DNA from: Collimonas sp. OK307
Lineage (GTDB): Bacteria; Pseudomonadota; Gammaproteobacteria; Burkholderiales; Burkholderiaceae_D
Direction: 5' to 3'
Assembly (NCBI RefSeq): GCF_900113705.1
Contig: NZ_FOQI01000004.1
Coordinates: forward strand, 62,001-126,000
DNA length: 64,000 nucleotides
Under the pieces are notes generated by a model. It did no database searches. It had not been told where the DNA came from and worked only from the letters and a program-made list of their open reading frames with translations. Shown one piece after another: positions 54,172-63,875 of this stretch; position 1 is the stretch's first letter, and each line of letters starts with the position of its first letter. Both the position numbers and the translations under genes were made by a program.

Positions 54172-55245
54172 TTATTCTGGCGATCTGGCGATGTCACCAA
54201 TATCGACCGCGTTCTGTACTTCCATGATCAAGCCATACGAAATATGGTTGAACACGCGGAAAATGAACAGGGTACCGTATTGTTCGTCCGGCAGCTTGAC
54301 CTTGTTGTTATGATCGTCCGGATCCTTAATGGTTTTACCGAAACGGTACAGTTGCAGCACCGTGCCGATATCGATATTGTCAGCCTTGCCGCGGTTGATG
54401 GTCAGGATCTGGTTCTGCGCAGCAGTTGCCACGCCACCATAGACCGAGACCACTCGGGCGTTGACTGTGCTGGCCGGTGCATGCGGCACATAATTCAGGA
54501 TCGGTTCGACCGGCCGTGGAATGATGCGATCGCCAACTTGCATTTCTTCCTTGGTGTCGACCACGCTGAATGTCGCTGCCTCGTCAGGAGTCTTGCCTCT
54601 GCGCTCCAGTTTCAGGGTACCGAGGTACAGCGCTTCATTGGCGATGACCTTGCCGGTATCCGGATCCTTGAGCGGATTGCCGGGACGGAAAACCTGGAAC
54701 GCAGAAGCGTCGCCCAAATCTCCACGTACATAGGCTTTATCACTCTTACCCAGATTCAGATGGCCATCCTGGACCGCCACGATATGCGGTGCAGTGTGCA
54801 GATCATCGCCTTCAATGATCAGCGGTTGCGACAGGAACGGGCCGATGGCATCGGTTGAAATGGCGGTGATCGCATCGCGTCCGATACCTTGCACGCGGGT
54901 TTGCGGCGACAATTTCACTAGGCCGGGTTCGCCGCTGGTGGTATTACCAAGGCGCAGACGGCCGTTGGCGCGGTCGAAATAAACGATCTGGCCTGGATAG
55001 ATCCAGTGCGGATTGCGGATCTGGTCCTGGTTCAAGCCCCATACTTGCGGCCAGCACCACGGATGCTGCAAGAATTTCCCGGAAATTCCCCACAGCGTAT
55101 CGCCGCGCACCACTACATGCTGATCCGGAGCGTTGGCTAAAAATTCACAACGCATGGTCTTGGCGGCTTGGGCGTGAGCCATGCCAGAGAAGCCAAATCC
55201 GGTGCTTAAAGCAAGAAGGAGTGCAGCTGTGCTAAACTTTTTCAT
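54172..55245 (-). CDS. Exported LysM-domain protein
   Basis: A 357-residue exported protein with a signal peptide (MKKFSTAALLLALSTGFGFSGMAHA) and one LysM domain (about 44-95: HVVVRGDTLWGISGKFLQHPWCWPQVWGLNQDQIRNPHWIYPGQIV). The remainder is a family-specific region with no catalytic motif that I recognise. It probably binds peptidoglycan. Genes of this type sit between dprA and def in many Burkholderiales. Divergent from def across 173 bases. Start at 55245 chosen for the signal peptide; the frame is open to 55335. Confidence 0.88.
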   Translation of the reverse strand: MKKFSTAALLLALSTGFGFSGMAHAQAAKTMRCEFLANAPDQHVVVRGDTLWGISGKFLQHPWCWPQVWGLNQDQIRNPHWIYPGQIVYFDRANGRLRLGNTTSGEPGLVKLSPQTRVQGIGRDAITAISTDAIGPFLSQPLIIEGDDLHTAPHIVAVQDGHLNLGKSDKAYVRGDLGDASAFQVFRPGNPLKDPDTGKVIANEALYLGTLKLERRGKTPDEAATFSVVDTKEEMQVGDRIIPRPVEPILNYVPHAPASTVNARVVSVYGGVATAAQNQILTINRGKADNIDIGTVLQLYRFGKTIKDPDDHNNKVKLPDEQYGTLFIFRVFNHISYGLIMEVQNAVDIGDIARSPE

Positions 55246-55418
55246 ATTGTTTCCGGTGGATACTGCGTTAAATTGGCGCTTACAAGCTGGTTCGTCGCCA
55301 CGGCTGTGATCGAGGCAAAGCAAAAAACTTGCCATAGTGAATCAAATTTTGCCCATAATCGATTGAACTAGCAAGAGAAACCCCCTTCCAAATCGCCTAA
55401 ATTGTTACGTAACCTTGT

Positions 55419-55949
55419 ATGTCTTTATTAAATATCCTGCGCTACCCTGACGCTCGTTTGCACAAAATTGCCAAACCAGTGACAGTTTTTGACACTCGGC
55501 TCAAAAAATTGATCGCCGACATGGCTGAGACCATGTACGAAGCGCCTGGTGTCGGCCTGGCTGCCTCGCAAGTCGATGTCCATGAACAACTGGTGGTCAT
55601 CGATACATCCGATACCGGCAACGACTTGCGCGTTTTCATCAATCCGCAGATTCTCTGGGCTAGCGAAGAAAAACAGATTTACGACGAAGGCTGCCTGTCG
55701 GTGCCTGGCGTCTACGACGGCGTCGAACGCCCGGCGCGGGTCAAGGTGCGCGCACTGGATGCCGACGGCAAACCGTTTGAAGTCGACGCCGATGGCTTGC
55801 TGGCGGTATGTATCCAGCATGAGATGGATCACTTGATGGGCAAGGTATTCGTTGAATACCTGTCGCCTTTGAAGCGCAACCGGATCAAGGCCAAGATGCT
55901 CAAGGAAGAACGCGAGCAGAAGCGCGACAAGCAATACGCTACCAGATAA
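55419..55949 (+). CDS. def: Peptide deformylase
   Basis: Removes the N-formyl group from nascent proteins. Its three metal-site motifs are [30 protein letters not shown] and QHEMDHLMG, with Cys of EGCLS and two His of HEMDH. 176 residues with a Lys/Arg-rich tail. Followed by fmt, its metabolic partner, but a strong stem-loop with a short T-run lies between them. Confidence 0.97.
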   Translation: MSLLNILRYPDARLHKIAKPVTVFDTRLKKLIADMAETMYEAPGVGLAASQVDVHEQLVVIDTSDTGNDLRVFINPQILWASEEKQIYDEGCLSVPGVYDGVERPARVKVRALDADGKPFEVDADGLLAVCIQHEMDHLMGKVFVEYLSPLKRNRIKAKMLKEEREQKRDKQYATR

Positions 55950-55965
55950 GCATCTTTCCCATGTT

Positions 55966-56023
55966 GCGGGACAAACTGCAAGAAGCGCCTGGCGACTCTT
56001 GCAGTTTGTCCCGCGATCGTTTT
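55966..56023 (+). terminator. Perfect 18-bp stem-loop between def and fmt
   Basis: GCGGGACAAACTGCAAGA (55966-55983) pairs exactly with TCTTGCAGTTTGTCCCGC (55997-56014). The 13-base loop holds CGCC-T-GGCG, so the structure can extend further. TTTTT follows at 56019-56023. Looks like a terminator or attenuator inside the def-fmt pair; the long perfect arms also recall small mobile palindromic elements. Confidence 0.8.
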
Positions 56024-56048
56024 TGGCCTCCTGCTGTACTATCGCCCC

Positions 56049-57002
56049 ATGAAAATCATCTTCGCCGGTACCCCCGAATTCGCCGCCGTGGCGCTCAAAG
56101 CCTTACACGAAGCCGGTCATCAGATTCCGCTGGTGCTGACCCAGCCAGACCGCCCGGCGGGCCGCGGCATGCAACTGCATGCATCGCCGGTCAAACAATT
56201 TGCATTGGAACATCAGATACCGGTAGCGCAACCGGTCTCGCTGCGGCTGGACGGCAAGTACCCCGAGATAGCCAGGGAAGCGCATGAACTGCTGCAGGCG
56301 ACGCCACACGACATCATGGTGGTGGCCGCTTACGGCCTGATCCTGCCGCTCAGTGTGTTGAACATCCCGCCGCTCGGCTGCCTCAACATCCACGGTTCGC
56401 TGCTGCCGCGTTGGCGCGGCGCCGCCCCTATCCACAGGGCGATTGAAACCGGCGACAGCGAGACCGGCATCACCATCATGCAGATGGATCAAGGGCTGGA
56501 TACCGGCGCCATGTTGCTGATCGAGAAAATGGCGATCAGCGACGACGACACCACCGGCACCCTGCATGACAAGATGGCAAAACTCGGTGGCGACATGATT
56601 GTCGAAGCACTGCGTCGCCTGGAGCAAAACGCCCTGCCGGCAACGCCGCAACCGGAGCAAGGCGTAACCTATGCCGCCAAGATCAGCAAGGAAGAAGCCG
56701 CCCTCGATTTCACACTGCCAGCCGATGCGCTGGAGCGCAAGATACGCGCATTCAATCCGTTCCCTGCTGCCTCAGCCGCGTTCGCTGGAGTCACTTTGAA
56801 ATTGTGGCAGGCAAAAGTAGTTGCCTCGGATGGCAAGCACGCGCCGGGAACGATCATCAGCGCCGATCCGCAAGATGGCGTGATCGTGGCTTGCGGCAGC
56901 GACGCATTGCGTATTACAGAATTGCAGAAACCGGGCGGCAAGCGCCTGCCGGTGGCTGAGTTCTTAAAGGCGTTCCCGATGCAGGGCGGGAAATTCGACT
57001 AG
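56049..57002 (+). CDS. fmt: Methionyl-tRNA formyltransferase
   Basis: Formylates initiator Met-tRNA with 10-formyl-THF. [52 protein letters not shown] is the N-terminal hallmark; [42 protein letters not shown] includes the catalytic Asn, His and Asp. The C-terminal OB-like domain spans about 205-317. 317 residues, full length. Confidence 0.97.
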   Translation: MKIIFAGTPEFAAVALKALHEAGHQIPLVLTQPDRPAGRGMQLHASPVKQFALEHQIPVAQPVSLRLDGKYPEIAREAHELLQATPHDIMVVAAYGLILPLSVLNIPPLGCLNIHGSLLPRWRGAAPIHRAIETGDSETGITIMQMDQGLDTGAMLLIEKMAISDDDTTGTLHDKMAKLGGDMIVEALRRLEQNALPATPQPEQGVTYAAKISKEEAALDFTLPADALERKIRAFNPFPAASAAFAGVTLKLWQAKVVASDGKHAPGTIISADPQDGVIVACGSDALRITELQKPGGKRLPVAEFLKAFPMQGGKFD

Positions 57003-57012
57003 GCGATTTCAG

Positions 57013-57864
57013 TTAAGCGATCAACACGCATTCCAAATTTTGAGCGCCGCGCCAGGCTGTATGCGGCGCCAATGTAATTGGATGTTCAACCGTGGCAGCC
57101 TCGATACACACGAAGTGCCGATAAGAATCCAGCTTCAGATCGGCAATTTGCTCGCAGCCGTTTTCCCACGGATTCCACACCACCGCATCGGCAAACCCGG
57201 TCTGGGTTGCAATCATGCTTTGCTTGCGGCCACCTAGGGTAATCGGTTTATCGACTGCAAAATAAACCCGGTCGACCTCCTTGGTGATATGCAGGACTTC
57301 TTCATCCGCAATCTTGATACGGCGGTTGTCGACAGAGTCGCGATAGCGATAGCCTTTGAGGCCGTACACTGCGGCATCGGTAATATCTGCATTCAAGTAG
57401 GTATGCAAGGCACAGGTGAATTCGAAAGGCTGATCGCCATTATTCGTCACCGTCAGCTCGCTATTCAACATCTCACCGGAAAATTGCACGCGCAATTCGA
57501 GCGCAAACGCGTGTGAAAATACCAGCCGGGTTTTCTCTGAATCGGCCAGGCCGAGGCGAATCAGCCCGCTGCCGTCTATCTGGCGCGAAGATTCCAGCAA
57601 GGTCCAGGCGCTGGTGCGTGCAAAACCATGCTTGGGCAATGGCCCTTCGCTGGCGAATTGCGGAAAAATCACCGGAATGCCGCCGCGGATGGCGCTGTCG
57701 CTAAGCCATGAATTCAACGGGCTCATGAACAAACGTTCGACGCCATCCGGTGTACGCCAGGAACAGACATGGCCGCCATGCAGCGTCACTCCCACCTGCG
57801 CGCCGTCGGCGGCAGTTGCAATGATGAAATCGTCGGTTGCTTGCAGATTTTCTGAATTTGGCAA
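57013..57864 (-). CDS. D-hexose-6-phosphate mutarotase (YeaD-like)
   Basis: Aldose-1-epimerase-superfamily enzyme probably acting on glucose 6-phosphate. LHGGHVCSWRTPDGVERLFMSPLNSWLSDSAIRGGIPVIFPQFASEGPLPKHGFART matches YeaD (GIPVIFPQF, KHGFAR), and CALHTYLNADITDAAVYGLKG holds a conserved catalytic His. The catalytic Glu is probably in VCIEAATVEHPITLAP. 283 residues, convergent with fmt. Confidence 0.88.
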   Translation of the reverse strand: MPNSENLQATDDFIIATAADGAQVGVTLHGGHVCSWRTPDGVERLFMSPLNSWLSDSAIRGGIPVIFPQFASEGPLPKHGFARTSAWTLLESSRQIDGSGLIRLGLADSEKTRLVFSHAFALELRVQFSGEMLNSELTVTNNGDQPFEFTCALHTYLNADITDAAVYGLKGYRYRDSVDNRRIKIADEEVLHITKEVDRVYFAVDKPITLGGRKQSMIATQTGFADAVVWNPWENGCEQIADLKLDSYRHFVCIEAATVEHPITLAPHTAWRGAQNLECVLIA

Positions 57865-57934
57865 AATCGTGTCTCCTGTGGCTAGGGCATATTATGCACC
57901 CGCTTGCGGCACCCGCTTGCCGCAAGCGAGTGCA

Positions 57935-58429
57935 CTATATCGACTTGGGAACCCGAACGGCGAGACTGATGCCGTGCTGCGTAAAGCCGAAATTTTCATA
58001 GAAGCGATGCGCGTCCATACGCTTCAGATTGGACGACAGCGCAATCTTGTAACAACCTGCCTCGCCAGCAATCCGCACGGCATGATCCAGCATCACGCTA
58101 CCGATACCCTGCCCCCGGCATGCGCGGCTGATGACGACGGCATCCATCACGGCCTGCTGTGTACCTTCATGGGTCAGGCTGCAAAAAGCCAGGAGACTGA
58201 AAGTGCCCACCGCCACGTCGTCGGCATAGACCAGGAATGCCCGGAAATACGGATAGGCAGCCATCCTGGCCATGATCTGGCGGGCGCCGGCAGCGTCCAG
58301 CGTGGCGCGCGTCGGTTCATCGTCCATCTCGGCCAGCAGCGCTACCAGGGTCTCGGCGTCGTCAGGGGTAGCCTGGCGCACGGTAACAGTAGCGCGTGGC
58401 AAAGGATGATCGGAAGCGGTGGCAGTCAT
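57935..58429 (-). CDS. GNAT family N-acetyltransferase
   Basis: A 164-residue acetyl-CoA-dependent acyltransferase: VTVRQATPDDAETLVALLAEM at the N-terminus, VGTFSLLAFCSLTHEGTQQAVMDAVVISRACRGQGIGSVMLDHAVRIAGEAGCYKIALSS with the acetyl-CoA pyrophosphate loop RACRGQGIGS, and RFYENFGF. Substrate unknown. Read leftward, 70 bases before the mutarotase gene. Confidence 0.87.
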   Translation of the reverse strand: MTATASDHPLPRATVTVRQATPDDAETLVALLAEMDDEPTRATLDAAGARQIMARMAAYPYFRAFLVYADDVAVGTFSLLAFCSLTHEGTQQAVMDAVVISRACRGQGIGSVMLDHAVRIAGEAGCYKIALSSNLKRMDAHRFYENFGFTQHGISLAVRVPKSI

Positions 58430-58493
58430 GGGTCTTTACTCCGTGTCGGATTGATTCGAGAGGATAAAGACTATACCGAAAATTCCGCGGATA

Positions 58494-58541
58494 GAAAAAT
58501 GGCGCGACCAGCCTGCGACAAATCGCAGGCTGCGCGCCAAT
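58494..58541 (-). terminator. Rho-independent terminator of phnCDE
   Basis: Long stem TGGCGCG-AC-CAGCCTGCGA / TCGCAGGCTG-CGCGCCA around CAAA (58500-58539), with a T-run on the minus strand. It lies 28 bases after the phnE stop. Confidence 0.88.
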
Positions 58542-58568
58542 CATGTATACGAAAACAGAATGAATTAC

Positions 58569-59372
58569 TTAGATGAAGAGCTTGCGCAAACGCGATGACA
58601 TCAGATCAATCACGCTTACTGCAACCACGATCATGATCAGCACGGAACAAGTCTGGGCATATTCGAAGCTGCGGATCACTTCCCACAGAATCACGCCGAT
58701 GCCACCGGCGCCGACCATGCCGACCACCGTCGCCGAACGGACATTGGCTTCGAAACGATATAGCACGTAGGAAATCCATAAAGGCATCACCTGCGGCAGC
58801 ACTCCGTAGACGATTTCTTCCAGCGCATTGGCGCCGGTAGCGCGTATCCCTTCGACCGGCTGCGGGTCGATAGCTTCGACCGCTTCCGAGAACAGCTTGG
58901 ACAAAGTCCCGGTAGTCGCCACAAACAGTGCCAGCACGCCGGCAAACGGGCCCAGGCCAACCGCCACCACGAACAGCATTGCAAACACCATTTCGTTGAT
59001 TGCGCGTGCCGCATCCATCAAGCGGCGCACCGGCTGGTTGACCCAGGCCGGAGCGATATTGGAAGATGCCAGCAAGCCGCATGGCACCGCGCACACCACC
59101 GCCAGCGCCGTACCCCAGACCGCGATTTGTATGGTTACCAGCAATTCTTGCAGGTAGGTACGCCAATCGTGGAAATCAGGCGGGAAGAAACTGGCGGCGT
59201 AAATACCCATGTTGCCGCCGTCGCGCAACAACTCGAGCGGGCGCATGTCGGCGCCCTTCCACGATGCGATCAGGACTGCCAGCAACACGCCCCAGAACAA
59301 GGTCCGGCCAATCGGTTGCTTGGGCGGTAAAGGGAGCGTGTTTTGCATTTTCAGAGATACAGGACTTGTCAT
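58569..59372 (-). CDS. phnE: Phosphonate ABC transporter permease
   Basis: Inner-membrane permease of the phosphonate/phosphite importer. [76 protein letters not shown] and the EAA-type loop [53 protein letters not shown] are PhnE landmarks. 267 residues. Starts 3 bases after the phnD stop. Confidence 0.94.
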   Translation of the reverse strand: MTSPVSLKMQNTLPLPPKQPIGRTLFWGVLLAVLIASWKGADMRPLELLRDGGNMGIYAASFFPPDFHDWRTYLQELLVTIQIAVWGTALAVVCAVPCGLLASSNIAPAWVNQPVRRLMDAARAINEMVFAMLFVVAVGLGPFAGVLALFVATTGTLSKLFSEAVEAIDPQPVEGIRATGANALEEIVYGVLPQVMPLWISYVLYRFEANVRSATVVGMVGAGGIGVILWEVIRSFEYAQTCSVLIMIVVAVSVIDLMSSRLRKLFI

Positions 59373-59375
59373 TGC

Positions 59376-60356
59376 TTAGGATTTGGCCAGGTCGGACAAT
59401 TTACGGTTGATGTCGTCCAGCTTGGCTTTCTTGTCTTCGGCGCTCAGGTTAGCATCCGACTCCAGCTTGCCTTTTTGCTTGAACAGCTCCAGCTGACGGA
59501 TAGGGGTCAGCTGAGCGTCGCTGGAAGCTTCAAAACCGCTGTAATTCAGCTTGGCCAGTTGCGCCTTTTCCTGCGCTGCGTTAGGGCCGGTCTTGCCGTA
59601 GGTGACGAAGAAATTCTTGACCTTGGCTTTGACGTCTGCCGACAGGTCTTTACGCCATACCAGCGGATCGGCTGCGATCAACGGCGATTTCCAGACAATC
59701 CGGACTTCCTTGGCAACTGCTGGCTGACGCTCTTCGATCCGGTCCATGGTGTCCGAGGCGAACACGGCTGCATCGATCTGCTTGTTGGCGATTGCCAGGA
59801 TATTGGCTTCGTGGTTGGAAGTGCGGATCACTTTAAACGCCGTCTTCGAATCGACGTTGTTTTTGGCGAAAATGTAATAGCTAGGCACCAGGAAACCGGA
59901 AGTCGAGTTCGGATCGCCGATACCGAAGGTCAAATTCTTCGAATTTTTCAAGATGTCTTCGATGCTCTTGTTCGGGCTGTCTTTTTGCACGCCGACCAGG
60001 CTGTAGTAACCAGCGCTGCCATCCGGATTCAGCACGTGTGCAAACACTTCGCCGCTGGCACGGTCAACTGCTTCCATCGCCGACTTGTTGCCGAACCAGC
60101 CCATCTGCACTTTACCGAAGCGCATGCCTTCGATAATGCCGGCGTAGTCGGACGCGAAGAAGCCGTTGACCTTGATGCCTGTGCGCTTGCTTAACTCATC
60201 CAGCACCGGCTGCCAGTCTTGCTTCAGGTTTTTCGACGATTCTGTCGAAATAATGCCGAAGTTCAATTCTTTGACGTCGTCGGCATGGGCTACGGAAGCC
60301 GTCGCTGCCAGCATTGCCACTGTCATTGCGGCGCCGGAAAATAATTTTGCAAACAT
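59376..60356 (-). CDS. phnD: Phosphonate ABC transporter substrate-binding protein
   Basis: Periplasmic phosphonate receptor with a signal peptide (MFAKLFSGAAMTVAMLAATASVAHA). LNFGIISTESSKNLKQDWQPVLDELSKRTGIKVNGFFASDYAGIIEGMRFGKVQMGWFGNKSAMEAVDRA, FGIGDPNSTSGFLVPSYYIFAKNNVD and WKSPLIAADPLVWRKDL closely follow E. coli PhnD, including the phosphonate-binding DPNSTSG loop. 326 residues. Confidence 0.95.
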   Translation of the reverse strand: MFAKLFSGAAMTVAMLAATASVAHADDVKELNFGIISTESSKNLKQDWQPVLDELSKRTGIKVNGFFASDYAGIIEGMRFGKVQMGWFGNKSAMEAVDRASGEVFAHVLNPDGSAGYYSLVGVQKDSPNKSIEDILKNSKNLTFGIGDPNSTSGFLVPSYYIFAKNNVDSKTAFKVIRTSNHEANILAIANKQIDAAVFASDTMDRIEERQPAVAKEVRIVWKSPLIAADPLVWRKDLSADVKAKVKNFFVTYGKTGPNAAQEKAQLAKLNYSGFEASSDAQLTPIRQLELFKQKGKLESDANLSAEDKKAKLDDINRKLSDLAKS

Positions 60357-60444
60357 GATGTGAAACTCCTGAGTGTTTGGTATGGCTGATAGGGATGACG
60401 ATCGGGGTAACGATAGGTATAAAGTTCAATGACAGAATGTACGT

Positions 60445-61290
60445 TCAGGCCGCGACTGCCAGCGCCGGTACACTATCGAACGGCGTTGGTACTGCTACTG
60501 CGGGCCGGGTCAGGCTATTGGAGCCGCCCAGGATGTCTTCTGCTTCACTGCCGTACAACTCGCGCAGCATTGGCTCCGTCAAGGCACTGGACGGGCCGTC
60601 GTACACCACGCGGCCTTTGTGCAGCGCCACAGTACGCGGACAAAAACGCAAGGCCACATCAACCTGATGCAGCGACACGATGACCGTGCTGCCATCACGC
60701 TGGTTAACGTCGGCCAGCGTTTGCATGACGCGCCGCGCCGATTCCGGATCCAGCGAAGCAATCGGCTCGTCGGCCAGCACCACACGTGCCTTCTGCACGA
60801 TGGTGCGGGCGATTGCAGCCCGTTGCTGCTGGCCGCCGGAGAGTGCCGAAGCGCGTTTGTAGGCGTGGTCGGAAATGCCAACCCGCGCCAACGCTTCCAG
60901 GCCCAGCGCTTTCTCCTCGGCTGTGAATATTTTGAAGCAGCTGCGCCAGAGCGGCATGCGTGACAGGCCGCCGGTCAACACATTGGTCAACACCGGCAAG
61001 CGGCCGACCAGATTGAATTGCTGAAAGACGAAACCGACGTTGGCCCGCACTGCACGGATATTGCGATCGACGACACCATCCTTCTGCACCGCATTGCCAT
61101 CGATGGAGATTGTTCCACCGCTGTTATCTGCAGCCATCAGCCCGGAAATATGTCGCAAAAGAGTCGATTTCCCAGAACCGGATGCACCGATCAATGCCAC
61201 CATCTCGCCTTGGGCGAAACGCAGACTGACGTTGTCCAATGCGCGAAAACCGCCGCGAAACGTCTTTGACAAACCTTTGATTTCAACCAT
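60445..61290 (-). CDS. phnC: Phosphonate ABC transporter ATP-binding protein
   Basis: ATPase of the importer: [46 protein letters not shown] with Walker [36 protein letters not shown] and [14 protein letters not shown]. 281 residues from the ATG at 61290; an ATG five codons earlier is also possible. The candidate Pho-box promoter at 61325-61358 lies upstream of either start. No C-P lyase or phosphonatase gene is nearby, so breakdown must be encoded elsewhere. Confidence 0.93.
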   Translation of the reverse strand: MVEIKGLSKTFRGGFRALDNVSLRFAQGEMVALIGASGSGKSTLLRHISGLMAADNSGGTISIDGNAVQKDGVVDRNIRAVRANVGFVFQQFNLVGRLPVLTNVLTGGLSRMPLWRSCFKIFTAEEKALGLEALARVGISDHAYKRASALSGGQQQRAAIARTIVQKARVVLADEPIASLDPESARRVMQTLADVNQRDGSTVIVSLHQVDVALRFCPRTVALHKGRVVYDGPSSALTEPMLRELYGSEAEDILGGSNSLTRPAVAVPTPFDSVPALAVAA

Positions 61291-61324
61291 GATATTTACC
61301 GCCATTGCGCTTTTGAATGGCCGA

Positions 61325-61358
61325 AGTATTGCGGTCAAATATGTCAGGCGTATGAAGT
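61325..61358 (-). promoter_or_regulatory. Candidate Pho box and -10 element for phnCDE
   Basis: On the minus strand ACTTCATACGCCTGACAT (61341-61358) shows two CTGTCAT-like halves with an 11-base period (10 of 14 half-site bases match). It is followed after 10 bases by AATACT (61325-61330), the spacing usual for PhoB-dependent promoters. Confidence 0.4.
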
Positions 61359-61550
61359 TTCTGTGACCATTCGGTTACAACAAACCAAGGCGAACATCTA
61401 GAGCAAGCGTATTCAAGCCCGCTTTTTACATACTATTACTGGCTTGCAATGGAATGCTTTGTTGAACAACTACAGGACACGGCCGGATCGGCTGTATAGG
61501 AAGCGCACCGCCATCACTGGCATGTGGCTGGATTGATAACGCCGTGCGAT

Positions 61551-62678
61551 CTAACGCTGGACGATGATTGGCGCAGCGCTGGTGCGTTGCCGGATCTGTT
61601 GCAGGACGCTGTCGGCGTCAACCCGACTGGTGTATGGGCCGGCATATAAACGATACAAGCCATTCACCGCAATGCTGTCAAGTGAAGTGACCAGCCCCGA
61701 CAACTCCTGCATCAGGCGGGCGCGGGCGCCGTCGGCATTGGCTTGCTGCGAATATGCCCCGAACTGCAGGTAAAACCCGGCGGCCAGCGAATTACTGTTG
61801 CCGGCGGCCGCGCTTGCACTTGGTGTCTGCACCTGCGGCTCCGGACTGATCAGCAGCGGTTGTGCAGTCAACACCGGCATATCGACCGCTTCGGTAGTCA
61901 CTGTGGCGGCGGCCGTGTTGTCCCTGGGCGGCTCGCTCCTGGTCGGTGCCGGTGCCGGTGCGGGCGACGTCGCGGCCTGCGATGCCGGCGCGTTGCCGCG
62001 CTGTTTATTGATAGCTTCAATATCTGCCGGCAGCAAACGCTCCACTTCCAGCTGGCTGCTGCCGCTGCCCAGATACCCCAGTTTCAGCGCAGCGGTATAA
62101 GACAGGTCGATAATACGGCTTGAGTGAAACGGCCCGCGGTCATTGACCCGCACGATCACTTGCGCGCCGGTTTTCAGGTTAGTCACCCGGGCATAGGACG
62201 GAATCGGCAAGGTTGGATGGGCGGCTGTCATCTTGTACATATCGTACAATTCGCCGGAAGATGTCTTTTGCTTATGGAATTTCTTGCCGTACCAGCTGCC
62301 GACGCCGCGTTGCTTGAACGGCTGGTCGTCTGTCAACGGGGTGTAAGTCTTGCCAAACACGACATACGGCTTGTTGCCTGTGCGCGAGTAGGGTTCAACA
62401 ACGGGAATCGCATCCGGGGTATCCAGCAGCCCTTCCGGCGTGGCGTCGCCCGGGCCGTCATCCTTGTAGTAGCCGCCGCGCCCGGAGCCTGCTGGTGGCA
62501 GCGCGGGTACGTTACGGCCGGCAGTTTTACCGGCGGATCCTGACTGGACCGGCGCCGACGGCGTCGAAGATGTTTGTGGCGAGGTGCCACAGCCGGCCAG
62601 AATCAGCGACAGCAGCAAGGCCCCGGAATATGTAACAACGTTGTAGCAGCGGACTTTGCCGCTTTGCTTGCCTACCAT
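61551..62678 (-). CDS. rlpA: Septal ring lytic transglycosylase RlpA family lipoprotein
   Basis: Outer-membrane lipoprotein (LSLILAGC lipobox) that acts on denuded glycan strands at the division site. It has a double-psi beta-barrel domain (about 120-215: GVGSWYGKKFHKQKTSSGELYDMYKMTAAHPTLPIPSYARVTNLKTGAQVIVRVNDRGPFHSSRIIDLS, with catalytic-site Glu and Asp). A Pro/Ala-rich linker and a C-terminal SPOR domain (about 300-375: FYLQFGAYSQQANADGARARL) that targets septal peptidoglycan follow. Downstream of rodA on the same strand. Confidence 0.93.
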   Translation of the reverse strand: MVGKQSGKVRCYNVVTYSGALLLSLILAGCGTSPQTSSTPSAPVQSGSAGKTAGRNVPALPPAGSGRGGYYKDDGPGDATPEGLLDTPDAIPVVEPYSRTGNKPYVVFGKTYTPLTDDQPFKQRGVGSWYGKKFHKQKTSSGELYDMYKMTAAHPTLPIPSYARVTNLKTGAQVIVRVNDRGPFHSSRIIDLSYTAALKLGYLGSGSSQLEVERLLPADIEAINKQRGNAPASQAATSPAPAPAPTRSEPPRDNTAAATVTTEAVDMPVLTAQPLLISPEPQVQTPSASAAAGNSNSLAAGFYLQFGAYSQQANADGARARLMQELSGLVTSLDSIAVNGLYRLYAGPYTSRVDADSVLQQIRQRTSAAPIIVQR

Positions 62679-62754
62679 GCACTCTCCTGACGGCGTTTGG
62701 ACACAAATAATTGCATGGATGGACCCGGCTTTTGCCGTACAAGTTCAACCATGG

Positions 62755-63867
62755 TCAGGTTTGTATCAATTTACGGTGGCGCTGGATGCTCATCAATATG
62801 CCGGCGCCTAGTCCCAAAGTAACCAGCGCGGTGCCGCCATAGCTCATGAATGGCAAAGGTACGCCAACCACCGGCAAAATGCCACTGACCATACCCATAT
62901 TGACAAATGCATAAGTAAAGAAAATCAACGTGATGGAACCCGCCAGCAGGCGCGTGAACATGGTGGGCGCGTTGACCGCGATCATCATGCCGCGGCCGAT
63001 CAGCAACATGTACAGGAACAGCAGGACGCCGTTGCCGATCATCCCGAATTCTTCGGAAAACACCGCAAAAATAAAGTCGGTGGTACGTTCCGGAATAAAT
63101 TCCAGATGGGCCTGCGTGCCTTTCAGCCAGCCCTTGCCAAAAATCCCGCCGGAGCCGACCGCAATGGTCGACTGGATGATATGGAAGCCTTTGCCGAGCG
63201 GATCCGAAGTGGGGTCGATCAGCATCATCACGCGTTGCCGCTGATAGTCGTGCAGCACCGACCACAGCACCGGCAGACTGGCGGCGGCCGCCACTGCCAG
63301 GCCGATCAGGATGCGCCACGACAAGCCGGCCAGGAAGATCACATAGAATCCTGCCGCCAGCACCAAGGTGCCGGTGCCGAGATCCGGTTGCCTGATGATC
63401 AAGCCGACCGGCACTGCCAGCAGCAGTGCCGCCACCACGTAATCACGCCAGGTGATCATGCCTTCGCGCTTCTGGAAATACCAGGCCAGCATCAATGGCA
63501 TCGCGATTTTCATGATTTCCGAAGGCTGGATGACCATGCCGATATTGATCCAGCGGCGCGAACCTTTTTTTACTATTCCGAACACTGCCACCGCAATCAG
63601 CAGCGACACGCCCAGTGCGTAGGCCGGTATCGCAAACCGCATCAAGGTCTGCGGCGGAATATTGGCGGCAATCCACATGATGACGAACGCCACCAGGATA
63701 TTGCGCAACTGGTCTTCGACTCTTCCCGGGAAATCGATCCCGGCTGAATACAGGGTGACGATGCCTACTGACAATATCAGAAACATAATCAGCGACAAGG
63801 CGCCGTCAAACACCGCGATATGCGATTTTATGTTTTGCCAGACGGTATGTTTATCGGTCAGATTCAT
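62755..63867 (-). CDS. rodA: Rod-shape peptidoglycan glycosyltransferase RodA
   Basis: SEDS-family inner-membrane glycosyltransferase partnering with PBP2 for side-wall elongation. About ten helices in 370 residues; AVFGIVKKGSRRWINIGMVIQPSEIMKIAMPLML, HIIQSTIAVGSGGIFGKGWLKGTQAHLEFIPERTTDFIFAVFSEEFG and the ending GVPLPFMSYGGTALVTLGLGAGILMSIQRH are diagnostic. Starts 8 bases after the mrdA stop, forming the mrdA-rodA-rlpA group. Confidence 0.96.
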   Translation of the reverse strand: MNLTDKHTVWQNIKSHIAVFDGALSLIMFLILSVGIVTLYSAGIDFPGRVEDQLRNILVAFVIMWIAANIPPQTLMRFAIPAYALGVSLLIAVAVFGIVKKGSRRWINIGMVIQPSEIMKIAMPLMLAWYFQKREGMITWRDYVVAALLLAVPVGLIIRQPDLGTGTLVLAAGFYVIFLAGLSWRILIGLAVAAAASLPVLWSVLHDYQRQRVMMLIDPTSDPLGKGFHIIQSTIAVGSGGIFGKGWLKGTQAHLEFIPERTTDFIFAVFSEEFGMIGNGVLLFLYMLLIGRGMMIAVNAPTMFTRLLAGSITLIFFTYAFVNMGMVSGILPVVGVPLPFMSYGGTALVTLGLGAGILMSIQRHRKLIQT

Positions 63868-63875
63868 GGTTCCAA

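Noticed and set aside
55961-56287. A 108-codon frame across the def-fmt hairpin and the start of fmt
   Set aside because: It is an out-of-frame read through the inverted repeat and fmt coding sequence, without family resemblance.
61361-61378. CTGTGAC-N4-CGGTTAC, a second 11-base-period repeat near phnC
   Set aside because: It points away from phnC, so it would not activate that operon, and its half-site match is weaker than the repeat at 61341-61358.
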